From assembly GCF_000287055.2 (NCBI RefSeq), contig NZ_AJYQ02000030.1, forward strand, positions 1 through 64,000: DNA of 64,000 nt, given 5' to 3'. Shown here in pieces: positions 24,572 to 34,480 of this stretch. The position numbers were made by a program, and so were the translations under genes. The notes beneath the pieces were generated by a model. The model had not been told where the DNA came from, did not search any database, and saw nothing but the letters and a program-made list of their open reading frames with translations. This DNA is from Vibrio genomosp. F10 str. ZF-129. Its GTDB lineage: Bacteria; Pseudomonadota; Gammaproteobacteria; Enterobacterales; Vibrionaceae. Each line of letters opens with the position of its first letter. The first letter of the stretch is position 1.

Positions 24572-26002
24572 TTAGCTTCTAACTTGAACTTCTAACCATT
24601 GCTTTAATTGCTTACGGGACACTTTAATACCTGACGCGAATAATTCAGGCGGTATCAAATAGTAAGCAACTGGCCACTTAAACTTTTCTAACCTTTTTTT
24701 TAAAAAGACATCCATCTCTATTTTGGACGGTAAGCTTTCAGCATCAATAATCGCTACTGGTCTATAGCCAAACTCTTTATCAGTGACTGGAACAACAAAA
24801 GCTTGGTTTATCACTGGGTGACGGTTTAGCTCCGCTTCTATTTGCTCACAATGAATATTTTCGCCACCCGAGATGAATTGGTTATCAACGCGGCCAATAA
24901 CCCGTAATTCATTGTTTTCCCAGCAACCAAGATCTTTGGTATCAAACCAACCGTCGTTATCGATGATCGGCGTGATATTCCCTTGAAAAAAATACCCTGC
25001 CGCTAACGTATCACCACCAACGAAGATCCGTTGATTTTCAATTTTTAGCTTCCTGTTTGGTATGACACTGCCTGCCGTCGAACTGTTATTCACCCGCTTT
25101 GCTGTGACCGTTGACGCTGCTTCCGTCATGCCATAACCAAGCCACGCATCAATGTGTAATTTGGCACACTGCGCTGTCAGGCTTTCTGGAATATGGCTGC
25201 CACCCAGTAACACGCGCGTTAAAGTCAACGGTTGTTTCATCTCGATCAATCGGCTCAATTGTGTCGACACTAACGATGCGTGGGTGACATCTTTAATGTC
25301 AAGGTTGAGATTCCCTTGCCCTACTTTTAAGCAGCCACCCGCAGAGAGCCATCGATACAAGATCGCCAATCCAGACACGTGATACAGCGGTAAACTCAAA
25401 AGCCAGGTATCGCCAAAGCCGTAATCAAATTCTTGCAATAGCCCACTGGCTGAAGCGAAGTGTTGAGCAAAGCTATGGGCGAGCGCTTTTGGGGCACCAG
25501 TAGAGCCTGACGTGAAAATGATCGATGCTATATTTTTGGTGTTGAATGAATCGACTGAGTTGTCTCCATCAACACTGATGCCGTTATCCGATTGATTTCC
25601 ATTGATAACTAATCGCGTGCAGAGGGTATGCAGAGTCTGTTGCTCTTCGACTGTAAAGCTCTGCCAAACCGTGTCTGTTAACCAAACAAGCGGTCTTGCT
25701 TCTCGCTTATACAAACGTTCAAATTTTTGCTGAAGTAATGCCAAAGGTTGTGGCATGGTCAGCGCGCCGATGGCGCCAATATGGCAGCACGCCAAATACA
25801 CGAACACGATTTCAGGCTGATTTTTACCAACGATAGTGACAACATCGGATCGCTCTACACCTTGAGCATTTAACTGGTGTGCATAAGCCAATACTTCTTG
25901 CCACAGCTCATGCCAATTATAGCGTCTGGTTGGTGTAACTAGCGCACAAGATAATGGGCTCTGTTGAGCCCATCTTTGAATGCTTAACGAAGTCGTTGAC
26001 AC
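24572..26002 (-). CDS. menE: o-succinylbenzoate-CoA ligase (MenE)
   Basis: Adenylate-forming enzyme of menaquinone synthesis that activates o-succinylbenzoate with CoA. Motifs are ASIIFTSGSTGAPKALAHS (P-loop-like A3), WLGYGMTEAAS (A5), WFDTKDLG (A7) and the C-terminal ISGGENIHCEQIEAEL (A8). I place the start at the GTG at 26002, which overlaps the menC TAG (TAGTG) and gives 476 residues starting STTSLSIQRWAQQSP; a longer frame to 26083 runs into menC and is unlikely. It is the last gene of the menFDHBCE cluster. Confidence 0.92.
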   Translation of the reverse strand: MSTTSLSIQRWAQQSPLSCALVTPTRRYNWHELWQEVLAYAHQLNAQGVERSDVVTIVGKNQPEIVFVYLACCHIGAIGALTMPQPLALLQQKFERLYKREARPLVWLTDTVWQSFTVEEQQTLHTLCTRLVINGNQSDNGISVDGDNSVDSFNTKNIASIIFTSGSTGAPKALAHSFAQHFASASGLLQEFDYGFGDTWLLSLPLYHVSGLAILYRWLSAGGCLKVGQGNLNLDIKDVTHASLVSTQLSRLIEMKQPLTLTRVLLGGSHIPESLTAQCAKLHIDAWLGYGMTEAASTVTAKRVNNSSTAGSVIPNRKLKIENQRIFVGGDTLAAGYFFQGNITPIIDNDGWFDTKDLGCWENNELRVIGRVDNQFISGGENIHCEQIEAELNRHPVINQAFVVPVTDKEFGYRPVAIIDAESLPSKIEMDVFLKKRLEKFKWPVAYYLIPPELFASGIKVSRKQLKQWLEVQVRS

Positions 26003-26988
26003 TAGGATTGCCACATCACTTGTTGATCGCTGAGTTTGTAGATTGGCAATGTTGAACCAGGCCAAGCCGTCTCTAACTGGCACTGAAATAAATTTAAAGT
26101 ATCGAGACCTGGAACTTCATCTGGCAATAGCCATAAAGAGAGACGCGCAAGCTGATCAAGCCCAAGACTCGATTCAATACTTGAGCTGATCACGGCTTGA
26201 ATACCTAGTGTATTAGCCTTTTCAATCAGGTTAATGCAACGTGTAACCGAACCAATCAGAGTCGGTTTAATCACTATGGCTTTTGCACCGGTTAAGTCTT
26301 CTAAACAGAAATCACGTTTTTGAATCGCGTGCTGCAAGGTTTCGTCCCACGCGATGGCGATACCAGAGTCAATGGCAAACGAAAAGCTGTCGCCAGGCAC
26401 CAGACAAGGCTCTTCTAAGTAGTGAATACGCTGACGCAGTGAAGGAGCTATGTACTTAGCGAATTTATGCGCTTTTTCGAGCGACCACGAGCGATTCGCA
26501 TCTAAACGCAGTGACAGATCGGGTATCGATTCAAGCAATAAGCTGACGATCATGCCATCACGAATTGGTTCATACAGCCCCACTTTGACTTTGGCTACCT
26601 TTTTGCCTTCCATCGCGCTAAGTACCGGTAATACTTCATCAGGATCACCACTGCACAAAGGAGCAGAGCGATAATTTCCCTCTTTCGGTAACTCGCCAGC
26701 CAGCTCTAGTTCCGCCATTGATAACCCAAAGGCGACAGAAGGATAAAGTTCATCATAATCAGCATTCTGCCCAGCTACCCACAACTCAAGCTGTTTCTGA
26801 GCTTGCAGCCCTGCTTCTTCCGTTGTTTCGACACTAAAGCCAATTAAAGGAGAAATTTCACCTCGACCGACCCGACCATTTTCCGTCAGTTCCACGATAA
26901 ACCCAACACGCTCTGTGAGCTTATGATTTCTTAGAACTACACCGCTATCCATAGGTAACTGATAACGATAAAGCTTAGCTGATTTCAT
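26002..26988 (-). CDS. menC: o-succinylbenzoate synthase (MenC)
   Basis: Enolase-superfamily enzyme that dehydrates SHCHC to o-succinylbenzoate. The barrel carries the catalytic lysine in KVAKVKVGLYEP, the metal ligands in LRLDANRSW (Asp), HYLEEPCL (Glu) and IAWDETL (Asp), and the second lysine in AIVIKPTLIG. I prefer the ATG at 26988 (MKSAKLYRYQLP, 328 residues) with GGAA upstream; an ATG-less extension to 27021 is not needed. It is coupled to menE through TAGTG and separated from menB by 257 bases that contain a tandem repeat and a hairpin. Confidence 0.92.
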   Translation of the reverse strand: MKSAKLYRYQLPMDSGVVLRNHKLTERVGFIVELTENGRVGRGEISPLIGFSVETTEEAGLQAQKQLELWVAGQNADYDELYPSVAFGLSMAELELAGELPKEGNYRSAPLCSGDPDEVLPVLSAMEGKKVAKVKVGLYEPIRDGMIVSLLLESIPDLSLRLDANRSWSLEKAHKFAKYIAPSLRQRIHYLEEPCLVPGDSFSFAIDSGIAIAWDETLQHAIQKRDFCLEDLTGAKAIVIKPTLIGSVTRCINLIEKANTLGIQAVISSSIESSLGLDQLARLSLWLLPDEVPGLDTLNLFQCQLETAWPGSTLPIYKLSDQQVMWQS

Positions 26989-27124
26989 ATAAGATTCCGC
27001 TGTGATAATGCGCGAGCGCAACTAGTGCATAGACCATCAAACCAGGTCATAAGTTCACTCTTAATCGTAGATAGCCATTGTCTAAGAGTGTTTTTCTGCT
27101 GCGTTTTTTGAGATTATTTTGCTT

Positions 27125-27154
27125 AACGTACTAAAGCAAAACGTACTAAAGCAA
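27125..27154. repeat. 15-bp perfect tandem duplication between menB and menC
   Basis: AACGTACTAAAGCAA occurs twice in direct succession (27125-27139, 27140-27154). It lies in the non-coding interval and is of unknown significance. Confidence 0.8.
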
Positions 27155-27177
27155 AACAAGCATAGTCGGCAAAGTAC

Positions 27178-27213
27178 GCAAAGGTGGTTTTATTCACATA
27201 AACACACCTTTGC
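27178..27213 (-). terminator. hairpin downstream of menB
   Basis: A 9-bp stem (GCAAAGGTG with CACCTTTGC) with an 18-base loop lies 33 bases after the menB stop. There is no strong T-run on the minus strand, so it may be a processing or attenuation structure rather than a full terminator. Confidence 0.4.
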
Positions 27214-27245
27214 TGACCAATGCTGTGCTGGCTTACTCAAATTTA

Positions 27246-28112
27246 TTAAGGGTTACGAGGGAACTTATCAAAATCTGGACGACGTTTTTCATTAAACGCA
27301 TTTCGACCTTCTTGGCCTTCTTCTGTCATGTAGAACATCATCGTCGCATTGCCTGCCAGTTCTTGAAGACCGGCTTGGCCATCACAATCCGCATTAAGGG
27401 CCGCTTTTAAACAACGAAGGGCCATTGGGCTGTGCTGAAGTGTCTCACGAGACCAACGAATCGCTTCTTTTTCAAGATCGTCAACAGCAACCACCGTATT
27501 CACTAATCCCATATCAAGCGCTTCCTGGGCATCATAGAATCGGCATAAAAACCATATTTCACGCGCTTTCTTTTGGCCGACAATTCTCGCCATGTAAGAC
27601 GCGCCCCAACCACCGTCAAACGATCCGACTTTAGGACCCGTTTGACCAAATTGGGCATTTTCAGCCGCAATGGTTAAATCACACATCATGTGCAAAACAT
27701 GACCGCCACCCACAGCCCAGCCAGCGACTGCAGCTATGACAGGTTTTGGACAAGTGCGAATTTGACGTTGAAAATCAAGCACATTGAGGTGATGCGTACC
27801 GCTATCATCTCGGTAACCACCGTAGTCACCACGAATCTTTTGATCACCACCAGAACAGAAGGCTTTCTCACCCAAACCCGTGAGGATAATAACGCCCACT
27901 TGTTCATCATAGCGAGCATTGGCCAATGCATCGATCATCTCTTTTACCGTTTGTGGGCGAAACGCATTATGAACTTGAGGACGCGCGATAGTAATTTTCG
28001 CAATGCCATCGGCGGATTTATGATAATGAATATCTTCATACTCGTTGGTGCAATCTTTCCATTCAACGGGTGCGTAAAGCTCTTCTTCGGTAATGCCTAC
28101 TGTCTTTGCCAT
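27246..28112 (-). CDS. menB: 1,4-dihydroxy-2-naphthoyl-CoA synthase (MenB)
   Basis: Crotonase-fold enzyme that closes the naphthoquinone ring from o-succinylbenzoyl-CoA. The 288-residue protein has [17 protein letters not shown], the oxyanion-hole segment [36 protein letters not shown] and [19 protein letters not shown], all typical of MenB. The C-terminal [12 protein letters not shown] is the usual MenB end. The gene lies between menH and menC in the cluster. Confidence 0.96.
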   Translation of the reverse strand: MAKTVGITEEELYAPVEWKDCTNEYEDIHYHKSADGIAKITIARPQVHNAFRPQTVKEMIDALANARYDEQVGVIILTGLGEKAFCSGGDQKIRGDYGGYRDDSGTHHLNVLDFQRQIRTCPKPVIAAVAGWAVGGGHVLHMMCDLTIAAENAQFGQTGPKVGSFDGGWGASYMARIVGQKKAREIWFLCRFYDAQEALDMGLVNTVVAVDDLEKEAIRWSRETLQHSPMALRCLKAALNADCDGQAGLQELAGNATMMFYMTEEGQEGRNAFNEKRRPDFDKFPRNP

Positions 28113-28198
28113 TTTAATTATCCATTTGTCCGATTCGTGCTCTGCTAATCGAGCATCAATTACTGTTTCGTGATCAATGACCGTTTTGTCATCAATAG

Positions 28199-28993
28199 CT
28201 ATTTCGTAAAGTTCTTTATCTGTTGCGCAAATACATGTGGGCTTTCTTGATGCACATTATGCCCTGCGCCTGAAACAAAATTAAATGACAACCCGCTCGT
28301 GCGCGCTATCTGACTAAATTTATGGTCATTCTCACCGCAAATGTAATGCATGCGTATGGGCTGTTTTTTAAGTGCAGTTAACAAGTATTCTTGCTCGGCT
28401 AATGAGGTTGCAAGTAGCATCTGCGCAATTGCAGGGCCAAGATTAGCATTGCGCTTTAGCTGGAAGATTTGTTTCTGCTCATTGTTTAGTGAAGAAAAAA
28501 CACCTTGCTGATACCAGTCGATTAACACCTGTTCAATTGGCTCATTATTGAAGCGATTTGCCCAGCCTCGATCATTGACCGCTCGTGCAAGCTTTTGGGC
28601 TGTGCTCTCTAATCCCAAGTGGCTCCCTTCTACGATGAGCCCTTGCAAATTAAGTATCGAAAACAAACCATTCGCCACACCGTGCATCGCAACCCTCCCC
28701 CCCATAGAGTAGCCAATCATGACCACTGGCTGGTTGGGCGCGAGTAATGCTGAAACAGTATTGGAAATCATATCGCAGCAATCGTCAAAGCCTGTACATG
28801 TAATATGTGCACTTTGACCATGACCAGGAAGGTCAATTGTCAGGCATGAGTATTCCGTTAGCTGTTCGATACTCGATTGCCAATCATCGCCATTTCCGAG
28901 TAAGCCATGAAGAAAAACCAATGTCGGTTTGGTTGTGTTACCCACATAATGATGTTCACTATGCAGCATGCCGTCGTTCACTTTATTTTCCAC
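28199..28993 (-). CDS. menH: SHCHC synthase (MenH), alpha/beta hydrolase
   Basis: Eliminates pyruvate from SEPHCHC to form SHCHC. The 264-residue alpha/beta-hydrolase has [13 protein letters not shown] (HGxxG oxyanion region), the nucleophile elbow [11 protein letters not shown] (Ser), and the C-terminal catalytic His in [14 protein letters not shown]. The acid is probably in [10 protein letters not shown]. It lies between menD (59-base gap) and menB, as in other gammaproteobacterial men clusters. Confidence 0.92.
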   Translation of the reverse strand: MENKVNDGMLHSEHHYVGNTTKPTLVFLHGLLGNGDDWQSSIEQLTEYSCLTIDLPGHGQSAHITCTGFDDCCDMISNTVSALLAPNQPVVMIGYSMGGRVAMHGVANGLFSILNLQGLIVEGSHLGLESTAQKLARAVNDRGWANRFNNEPIEQVLIDWYQQGVFSSLNNEQKQIFQLKRNANLGPAIAQMLLATSLAEQEYLLTALKKQPIRMHYICGENDHKFSQIARTSGLSFNFVSGAGHNVHQESPHVFAQQIKNFTK

Positions 28994-29052
28994 AATCTCA
29001 GCTCCATAGGCTTAGCTCCATTGACCAAGAGCCATAAAATGAGGGCCATAAT

Positions 29053-30807
29053 CTAGGCATCATGAAGTAAACGGGAAAATTCGACGAGTTGTTCTGAGGC
29101 TTGATTCGAAGGCGTTATAACCTCGACAACCAAGGCACCACAGCCCTGATTAAGGTGTGTTGAGATACTGAGCAAACATTGAGATAGCGTATTTGGCCTA
29201 TCGTAGGCCAAACCAAACTGCTTTGCTGCGTACTCAAACTGATAGCCATGAGGCATTTGATATAGGGCTTCTTTTTGCTGTTTGGGCACGGGTAATAAAT
29301 CAAAAATTGCCCCGCCATCATTGTTGGTCACAACGATCACAACCGGGCTCTTTTGATGGCTTAATAACGCCAAAGAGTTCAGATCATACAGCAATGAAGT
29401 GTCACCGATAAATACCAGCATGGGTGTTGATAAGGCTCGTTGAACACCCACGGATGTCGCGACTAAACCATCAATCCCTGACGCGCCTCGATTAGTATGC
29501 ACACGGAACGAGTCAATCGATGAAAACATATCAACCAAGCGCACAAAAAGACTGTTTCCGAAGAATAACGTCGCCTCTTTAGGTACGTTTTTTAATAATT
29601 CAGGTATAGCATAACTCAAGCCAACTTCAGTCAAACAATCACCATGTTCTAAAAACGCGTTTGCTTTTGTCGCGACCACACGGGAAAGAACTTGTAACGC
29701 ATCGCCCCAACCAGCTGTTTCGCTTTTTCCAGACAATGGCAATTGAGATAGCTGATTGAGTTGCCATTGGCACCAGTCAGCGACCTCAGAGCGATAATGG
29801 GTTTGCTGTAGATGTGACTGATTATTTCGATCGGCACTTGGGTCTACATAAATGTAGTCACAAGATGAGGTGGAGACGTGCTGATCTAGCCACTGGTTTA
29901 AGCGCTTAGAGATAATTCGAGAGCCGAACTGAATAACGGCAGTACATTGATTCAATAAATTTTTTTCTGGGTGAGAGGCGCTTGATAATTGTAACCACAC
30001 ATCATAGTGTGCCCAATCACTACTCACCCCAGATTGTGGGTCACATAAAACCGGCCAACCCAATCGGTGCGCAAATTCAATAGCCGAGGCTGCCTGATCC
30101 CGTTCAACACGGCCAATGATCACTAAGCCTTTTTTTGAAAAAAGATCCGTACAAAACCGATGTGGATACTGAGCCTGAGTGCCATATTGTAGACAGTAAG
30201 GTTCGTGGCTTTGACGCCATCCAGATACCGTTTCCTGGTAATCTTTAAACAGTGTCTCATCGACCTCTCCATACAACGGCTCTGGAAAGGGACAATTGAT
30301 ATGAACTGCAGAGCCCTGTTGCGCTTGCTGGTGCATGACCTCATCGAGGCTAGAAAGAAGCCAAGGTAGACCGAACTGCTCAGATGGACTGGGTAGATTA
30401 AGCTCCGCGCGCGTATGCGGTGCAAAAATACCACGTTGCTCGATAGCTTGATTAGCACCGCAGCCCACCAATTGCTGAGGTCTATCGGCACTTAACACAA
30501 CCAGCTTTTCCCCAGTCAATTTAGCTTCGGCGATAGCAGGCAGCAGGTTAGCTACGGCTGTACCCGACGTCACGATAATGGCAACGGGAGAATGGCTTGC
30601 CTTCGCTAGGCCCAACGCCAAAAACCCGAGTCCACGCTCGTCAAAATGAGTGTGAATATTGAGTTGCTGATTGGCATCGGCTTCGAGAGTTAAAGGGGTA
30701 GAACGAGACCCCGGTGCAATGCAAACTTCCGTCACACCAAATCGTGTTAATTCTTCGAGTATGACACGGCACCAAATACGGTTCATCACCGCTTGGTTGT
30801 TGATCAT
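29053..30807 (-). CDS. menD: SEPHCHC synthase (MenD), thiamine diphosphate enzyme
   Basis: First committed enzyme of menaquinone synthesis, joining isochorismate and 2-oxoglutarate. The 584-residue protein shows VCIAPGSRSTPLTLEA, HFDERGLGFLALGLAKA (the activating Glu), VTSGTAVANLLPAI and the ThDP/Mg motif FIGDTSLLYDLNSL with NNDGGAIFDLLP. The start ATG overlaps the end of menF by four bases, so menF-menD are coupled. Confidence 0.95.
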   Translation of the reverse strand: MINNQAVMNRIWCRVILEELTRFGVTEVCIAPGSRSTPLTLEADANQQLNIHTHFDERGLGFLALGLAKASHSPVAIIVTSGTAVANLLPAIAEAKLTGEKLVVLSADRPQQLVGCGANQAIEQRGIFAPHTRAELNLPSPSEQFGLPWLLSSLDEVMHQQAQQGSAVHINCPFPEPLYGEVDETLFKDYQETVSGWRQSHEPYCLQYGTQAQYPHRFCTDLFSKKGLVIIGRVERDQAASAIEFAHRLGWPVLCDPQSGVSSDWAHYDVWLQLSSASHPEKNLLNQCTAVIQFGSRIISKRLNQWLDQHVSTSSCDYIYVDPSADRNNQSHLQQTHYRSEVADWCQWQLNQLSQLPLSGKSETAGWGDALQVLSRVVATKANAFLEHGDCLTEVGLSYAIPELLKNVPKEATLFFGNSLFVRLVDMFSSIDSFRVHTNRGASGIDGLVATSVGVQRALSTPMLVFIGDTSLLYDLNSLALLSHQKSPVVIVVTNNDGGAIFDLLPVPKQQKEALYQMPHGYQFEYAAKQFGLAYDRPNTLSQCLLSISTHLNQGCGALVVEVITPSNQASEQLVEFSRLLHDA

Positions 30808-32114
30808 GATGCGACCTCAACCAGTGGCGGCGCATCGGAAAACAACGACAGTAATGTGGACATTTTTTTGTCTAGCTCTTGCCATTCATGGCTGGCGACA
30901 GAACCTGGAACAATACCCGCACCAGCGAATAATTGAACTTGCTCATTCACCACCAACGCACTGCGTATCGCGACGCAAAACTCGGCTTTTCTATGGCTCA
31001 CATAGCCCACTGAGCCGGCGTACCATCCTCGAGCAAAGGGCTCATTATTGCGAATAAACGCCATCGACTCTTGTCGAGGAAGCCCAGCAACGGCCGCTGT
31101 CGGTTGTAGCGCACTTAGCAACTGAACCCCGTTGGTTCCTTTCGTTAAATGAGCCCGAATGCTGCGCTTCAAATGCTGCACTTTTCGTAATCGAATCAAG
31201 CGTGCATCTTGCTCCACATGAATCTCTTCCGAATGAGGGGTTAATCGTTCGACAATATCATCAACCACATATTGATTTTCATTCAAATTCTTTTCATCTT
31301 GCGCCAACCAATTCGCCAATTGCATATCTTGTGTGGCGTTGACTCCTCGGCCAATCGTACCGGCCAATGCTTCGGTATGCAGCTCTTGGTCGAATCGAGA
31401 ATATAAACGTTCTGGTGTTGAACCCATGAAGCTATGCTTCTGGTCAAGAGACATCAAAAAATGAAAGCTATGGTGATTCTGGTTATAGCTTGCTTTGAGC
31501 AATTGCGCTGCGCTGACCGGCTTATCTAATTGAAGCACCGTCTTTCTTGCCAATACCACCTTTTTAAAGTCACCTGACTCAATACCATCAAGCACTTTAT
31601 CCACCAAGTGCTGCCACTCATGCTCCGTTGGCGTATGATCAATATGATTAGTATGTGAGGATAATGACGGCAAGGGCACCACATCGCACTGAAGTTTGCG
31701 TAGTGACGTTAGCGTTCTATTGTTATCAGGTGTGATATTGACGGCAAGCGCCCAGGAATCATCAAAACGAATCAGTTCTATTTGCGGCAGAAAGAAAAAG
31801 GACGGCATACATCGACGATTTTTTTCAGTGTTACCATCAAAAGAACGCCCACCCCAAATTCGTTGATCCTCACCTAATATCGCATAAGCGGGGGCTGGAT
31901 CCGAAAATGTGTACAACTGCCCCAGTGCAACCACTTCTTCACGAGTGTCTCTCGATTGCCAATAGAATTTGGGAAAAATAGGTTGCGCTTCCAACCAGTC
32001 GATAAAAGCAATGTTCGGGTTTTCCTCAAGAACTTGAACTAGACGTACTTCACCTTCTTTGGCGCACTTTACACGTTCAATAAGTTCACAAACTGCTTGA
32101 TGAAAAGAAGACAA
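30804..32114 (-). CDS. menF: isochorismate synthase (MenF)
   Basis: Converts chorismate to isochorismate for menaquinone synthesis. The 436-residue protein carries the chorismate-binding domain in its C-terminal 270 residues: DFKKVVLARKTVLQLD (catalytic Lys), FLMSLDQKHSFMGSTPERLY, EALAGTIGRG, EHxxVVDDIVERL-type Glu/Asp (here ENQYVVDDIVERLTP), TAAVAGLPRQESM and WYAGSVGYV. It is the first gene of the men cluster; the 217-base interval to the divergent alaA should hold both promoters. Confidence 0.94.
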   Translation of the reverse strand: MSSFHQAVCELIERVKCAKEGEVRLVQVLEENPNIAFIDWLEAQPIFPKFYWQSRDTREEVVALGQLYTFSDPAPAYAILGEDQRIWGGRSFDGNTEKNRRCMPSFFFLPQIELIRFDDSWALAVNITPDNNRTLTSLRKLQCDVVPLPSLSSHTNHIDHTPTEHEWQHLVDKVLDGIESGDFKKVVLARKTVLQLDKPVSAAQLLKASYNQNHHSFHFLMSLDQKHSFMGSTPERLYSRFDQELHTEALAGTIGRGVNATQDMQLANWLAQDEKNLNENQYVVDDIVERLTPHSEEIHVEQDARLIRLRKVQHLKRSIRAHLTKGTNGVQLLSALQPTAAVAGLPRQESMAFIRNNEPFARGWYAGSVGYVSHRKAEFCVAIRSALVVNEQVQLFAGAGIVPGSVASHEWQELDKKMSTLLSLFSDAPPLVEVAS

Positions 32115-32331
32115 TTCAACCTCGTATATCGATGATATTGCTATTATTAGACGGCTACTTTATTTACAGACTCCGTTCAAATCAAGGCTGTAGCTCTATT
32201 TTTACATATTCCTGTGATAAGAAACGTACAAAGATCAATCATCACCAAAATAAATACCAGATTTTCATTCTATCAAACCCGAAATTGAGATACTTTAAAT
32301 ATAGATTTGAATCATTTTTAGGGATTATGCA

Positions 32332-33546
32332 ATGCAAAATATCGAGATGTCATCGAAACTCGATAATGTCTGCTACGACATTAGGGGTCCAGTACTCAAA
32401 CATGCTAAACGCATGGAAGAAGAGGGGCATAAAATTCTTAAACTTAATATTGGTAATCCCGCCCCATTTGGTTTCGATGCCCCAGATGAAATTCTTGTTG
32501 ATGTTATTCGTAATCTTCCGACCTCTCAAGGGTATTGTGATTCGAAAGGCATTTACTCTGCGCGTAAAGCCGTGGTTCAACATTACCAACGGAAAGGCAT
32601 CCACTCTTTGGATGTGGAAGATGTCTACATTGGCAATGGTGTGTCTGAGTTGATTGTCATGGCGATGCAGGCGTTACTCAATAATGGCGATGAAATGCTA
32701 GTACCGGCGCCTGATTACCCTTTATGGACCGCTTCTGTTGCTCTTTCTGGGGGTAAAGCCGTCCATTATCTCTGTGACGAAGAATCTGACTGGTACCCGG
32801 ATCTTGACGATATAAAAAAGAAGATTGGGCCTAAAACACGTGGCATTGTTTTAATTAATCCAAACAACCCCACTGGCGCGGTTTATAGCCGTGATTTTTT
32901 ACTGGAAGTGATTGAAATTGCCCGTAAGCACAAGCTGATCATTTTCGCTGATGAGATTTACGACAAAGTTCTCTACGATGGTGCCACTCACACTTCTGTG
33001 GCGACGCTCACAGAGGATGTTCTGGTTGTGACCTTTAATGGGCTATCAAAAGCGTATCGAGTCTGTGGCTTCCGTGGCGGTTGGATGTTCTTAACTGGGC
33101 CTAAGCATCTTGCTAAAGGCTATATTTCGGGCTTAGAAATGCTCGCTTCCATGCGTTTGTGTGCCAATGTGCCGATGCAACATGCGATTCAGACAGCACT
33201 TGGTGGGTACCAGAGTATCAATGAGCTTATTTTGCCAGGTGGACGTTTATTAGAGCAACGTGACAAAGCATGGGAACTGATTAACCAAATCCCAGGCGTT
33301 TCTTGCGTTAAGCCAAAAGGGGCAATGTATCTGTTCCCGAAAATTGACACCAAAAAATACCGCATCAAAGATGATCAAAAGATGGTACTCGACTTCTTGA
33401 TTCAAGAAAAAGTATTGTTGGTACAGGGAACTGGCTTTAATTGGCCAAAACCGGACCACTTCCGAATCGTCACTCTGCCTCATGTTGAAGACCTAGAAAT
33501 CGCCATCGGACGATTTGAACGATTCCTTTCAACCTATAGCCAGTAA
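32332..33546 (+). CDS. alaA: glutamate-pyruvate aminotransferase (AlaA)
   Basis: PLP-dependent class I aminotransferase that makes alanine from pyruvate and glutamate. The 404-residue protein matches AlaA in length and wording: LNIGNPAPFGFDAPDEI, INPNNPTGAVYSRDFL, FADEIYDKVLYDG and the PLP lysine in FNGLSKAYRVCGFRGGW. The start MQNIEMSSKLDNV is at the ATG at 32332. It is followed by a terminator, then yfbR. Confidence 0.94.
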   Translation: MQNIEMSSKLDNVCYDIRGPVLKHAKRMEEEGHKILKLNIGNPAPFGFDAPDEILVDVIRNLPTSQGYCDSKGIYSARKAVVQHYQRKGIHSLDVEDVYIGNGVSELIVMAMQALLNNGDEMLVPAPDYPLWTASVALSGGKAVHYLCDEESDWYPDLDDIKKKIGPKTRGIVLINPNNPTGAVYSRDFLLEVIEIARKHKLIIFADEIYDKVLYDGATHTSVATLTEDVLVVTFNGLSKAYRVCGFRGGWMFLTGPKHLAKGYISGLEMLASMRLCANVPMQHAIQTALGGYQSINELILPGGRLLEQRDKAWELINQIPGVSCVKPKGAMYLFPKIDTKKYRIKDDQKMVLDFLIQEKVLLVQGTGFNWPKPDHFRIVTLPHVEDLEIAIGRFERFLSTYSQ

Positions 33547-33621
33547 GTACACAGGCTAATAAGTACATAAGCCAGCAAGTATATGGGCTACCGTAGCGAT
33601 ACATCCCATTTCGGTGTTTCT

Positions 33622-33664
33622 AAATGGATACATTTTCATAGACTGAGAGAGTGTCCATTTTTGT
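33622..33664 (+). terminator. terminator after alaA
   Basis: A 10-bp stem (AAATGGATAC with GTGTCCATTT, one G-U pair) and a TTTTGTTT-type tail, 75 bases downstream of alaA. Confidence 0.65.
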
Positions 33665-33684
33665 TTAGGTGAAGTTCATATAGT

Positions 33685-33751
33685 CTAGGAAGTGTGGATC
33701 TTTCGAGCTGATTTTTACAAAAGTTAACCGCGAAAGATCCACACGCCCTAG
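33685..33751. repeat. long perfect inverted repeat (14-bp arms) between alaA and yfbR
   Basis: GTGTGGATCTTTCG (33692-33705) and CGAAAGATCCACAC (33731-33744) are perfect complements around a 25-base loop. Outside a 2-base internal mismatch, CTAGG (33685-33689) pairs with CCTAG (33747-33751). There is no T-run. It could be a palindromic repeat element, an RNA processing structure in the yfbR leader, or a binding site. Confidence 0.7.
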
Positions 33752-33799
33752 CTCCCTAAGCTCAGGATAATTTAATGATATTCAAGGATGTTTATTATT

Positions 33800-34402
33800 A
33801 TGAAAGAGAATGATTCCCCAAAAGAAAGCCACTTTTTCGCGCATCTCGCTCGTATGAAACTGATTCAACGCTGGCCGTTAATGCGTTCGATTTCAACCGA
33901 AAACATTTCCGAGCATAGCCTTCAAGTTGGGTTTGTCGCCCATGCTCTCGCCGTGATTAAAAATAAAAAGTTCAATGGTCAACTCAACCCGGAACGCATC
34001 GCCATTTTGGGAATGTACCATGACACCAGCGAAGTACTCACTGGCGACCTCCCCACCCCTGTTAAGTATTACAACGAAGAAATAGCCAAGGAATATAAAA
34101 AAATCGAAGCGGCAGCAGAAAAAAAATTGTTATCGATGCTACCAGAGGAGTTTCAACAAGACTTCGCTCCCTACCTTGTCACCCAAGAAGCACACCCTGA
34201 AGACGCGGCGATCGTCAAACAAGCAGATACAATCTGTGCTTATCTTAAATGTTTAGAAGAACTCAGTGCCGGCAACCATGAATACGCACTAGCAAAAAAG
34301 CGCCTTGATATCACACTAAAAGAACGACGAACCGAAGAGATGATCTATTTTTTGAATACCTTCGCTCCAAGTTTTGAATTATCACTGGACGAAATAACGT
34401 AA
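33800..34402 (+). CDS. yfbR: 5'-deoxynucleotidase (YfbR), HD domain
   Basis: Hydrolyses deoxyribonucleoside 5'-monophosphates. The 200-residue protein has the YfbR N-terminus [20 protein letters not shown], the first HD-domain histidine in [17 protein letters not shown], the HD pair in [19 protein letters not shown] and the later Asp in [18 protein letters not shown] prefer the ATG at 33800; AAGGA is 11 bases upstream, whereas at the in-frame ATG 33788 the same site is too close. Confidence 0.93.
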   Translation: MKENDSPKESHFFAHLARMKLIQRWPLMRSISTENISEHSLQVGFVAHALAVIKNKKFNGQLNPERIAILGMYHDTSEVLTGDLPTPVKYYNEEIAKEYKKIEAAAEKKLLSMLPEEFQQDFAPYLVTQEAHPEDAAIVKQADTICAYLKCLEELSAGNHEYALAKKRLDITLKERRTEEMIYFLNTFAPSFELSLDEIT

Positions 34403-34480
34403 TTGTCCACCGTTTGGGTAAGACTTAGCTACACTTTGATTAATCACTAAAAACTTTGATTACAAATTTATAGGTATTAT

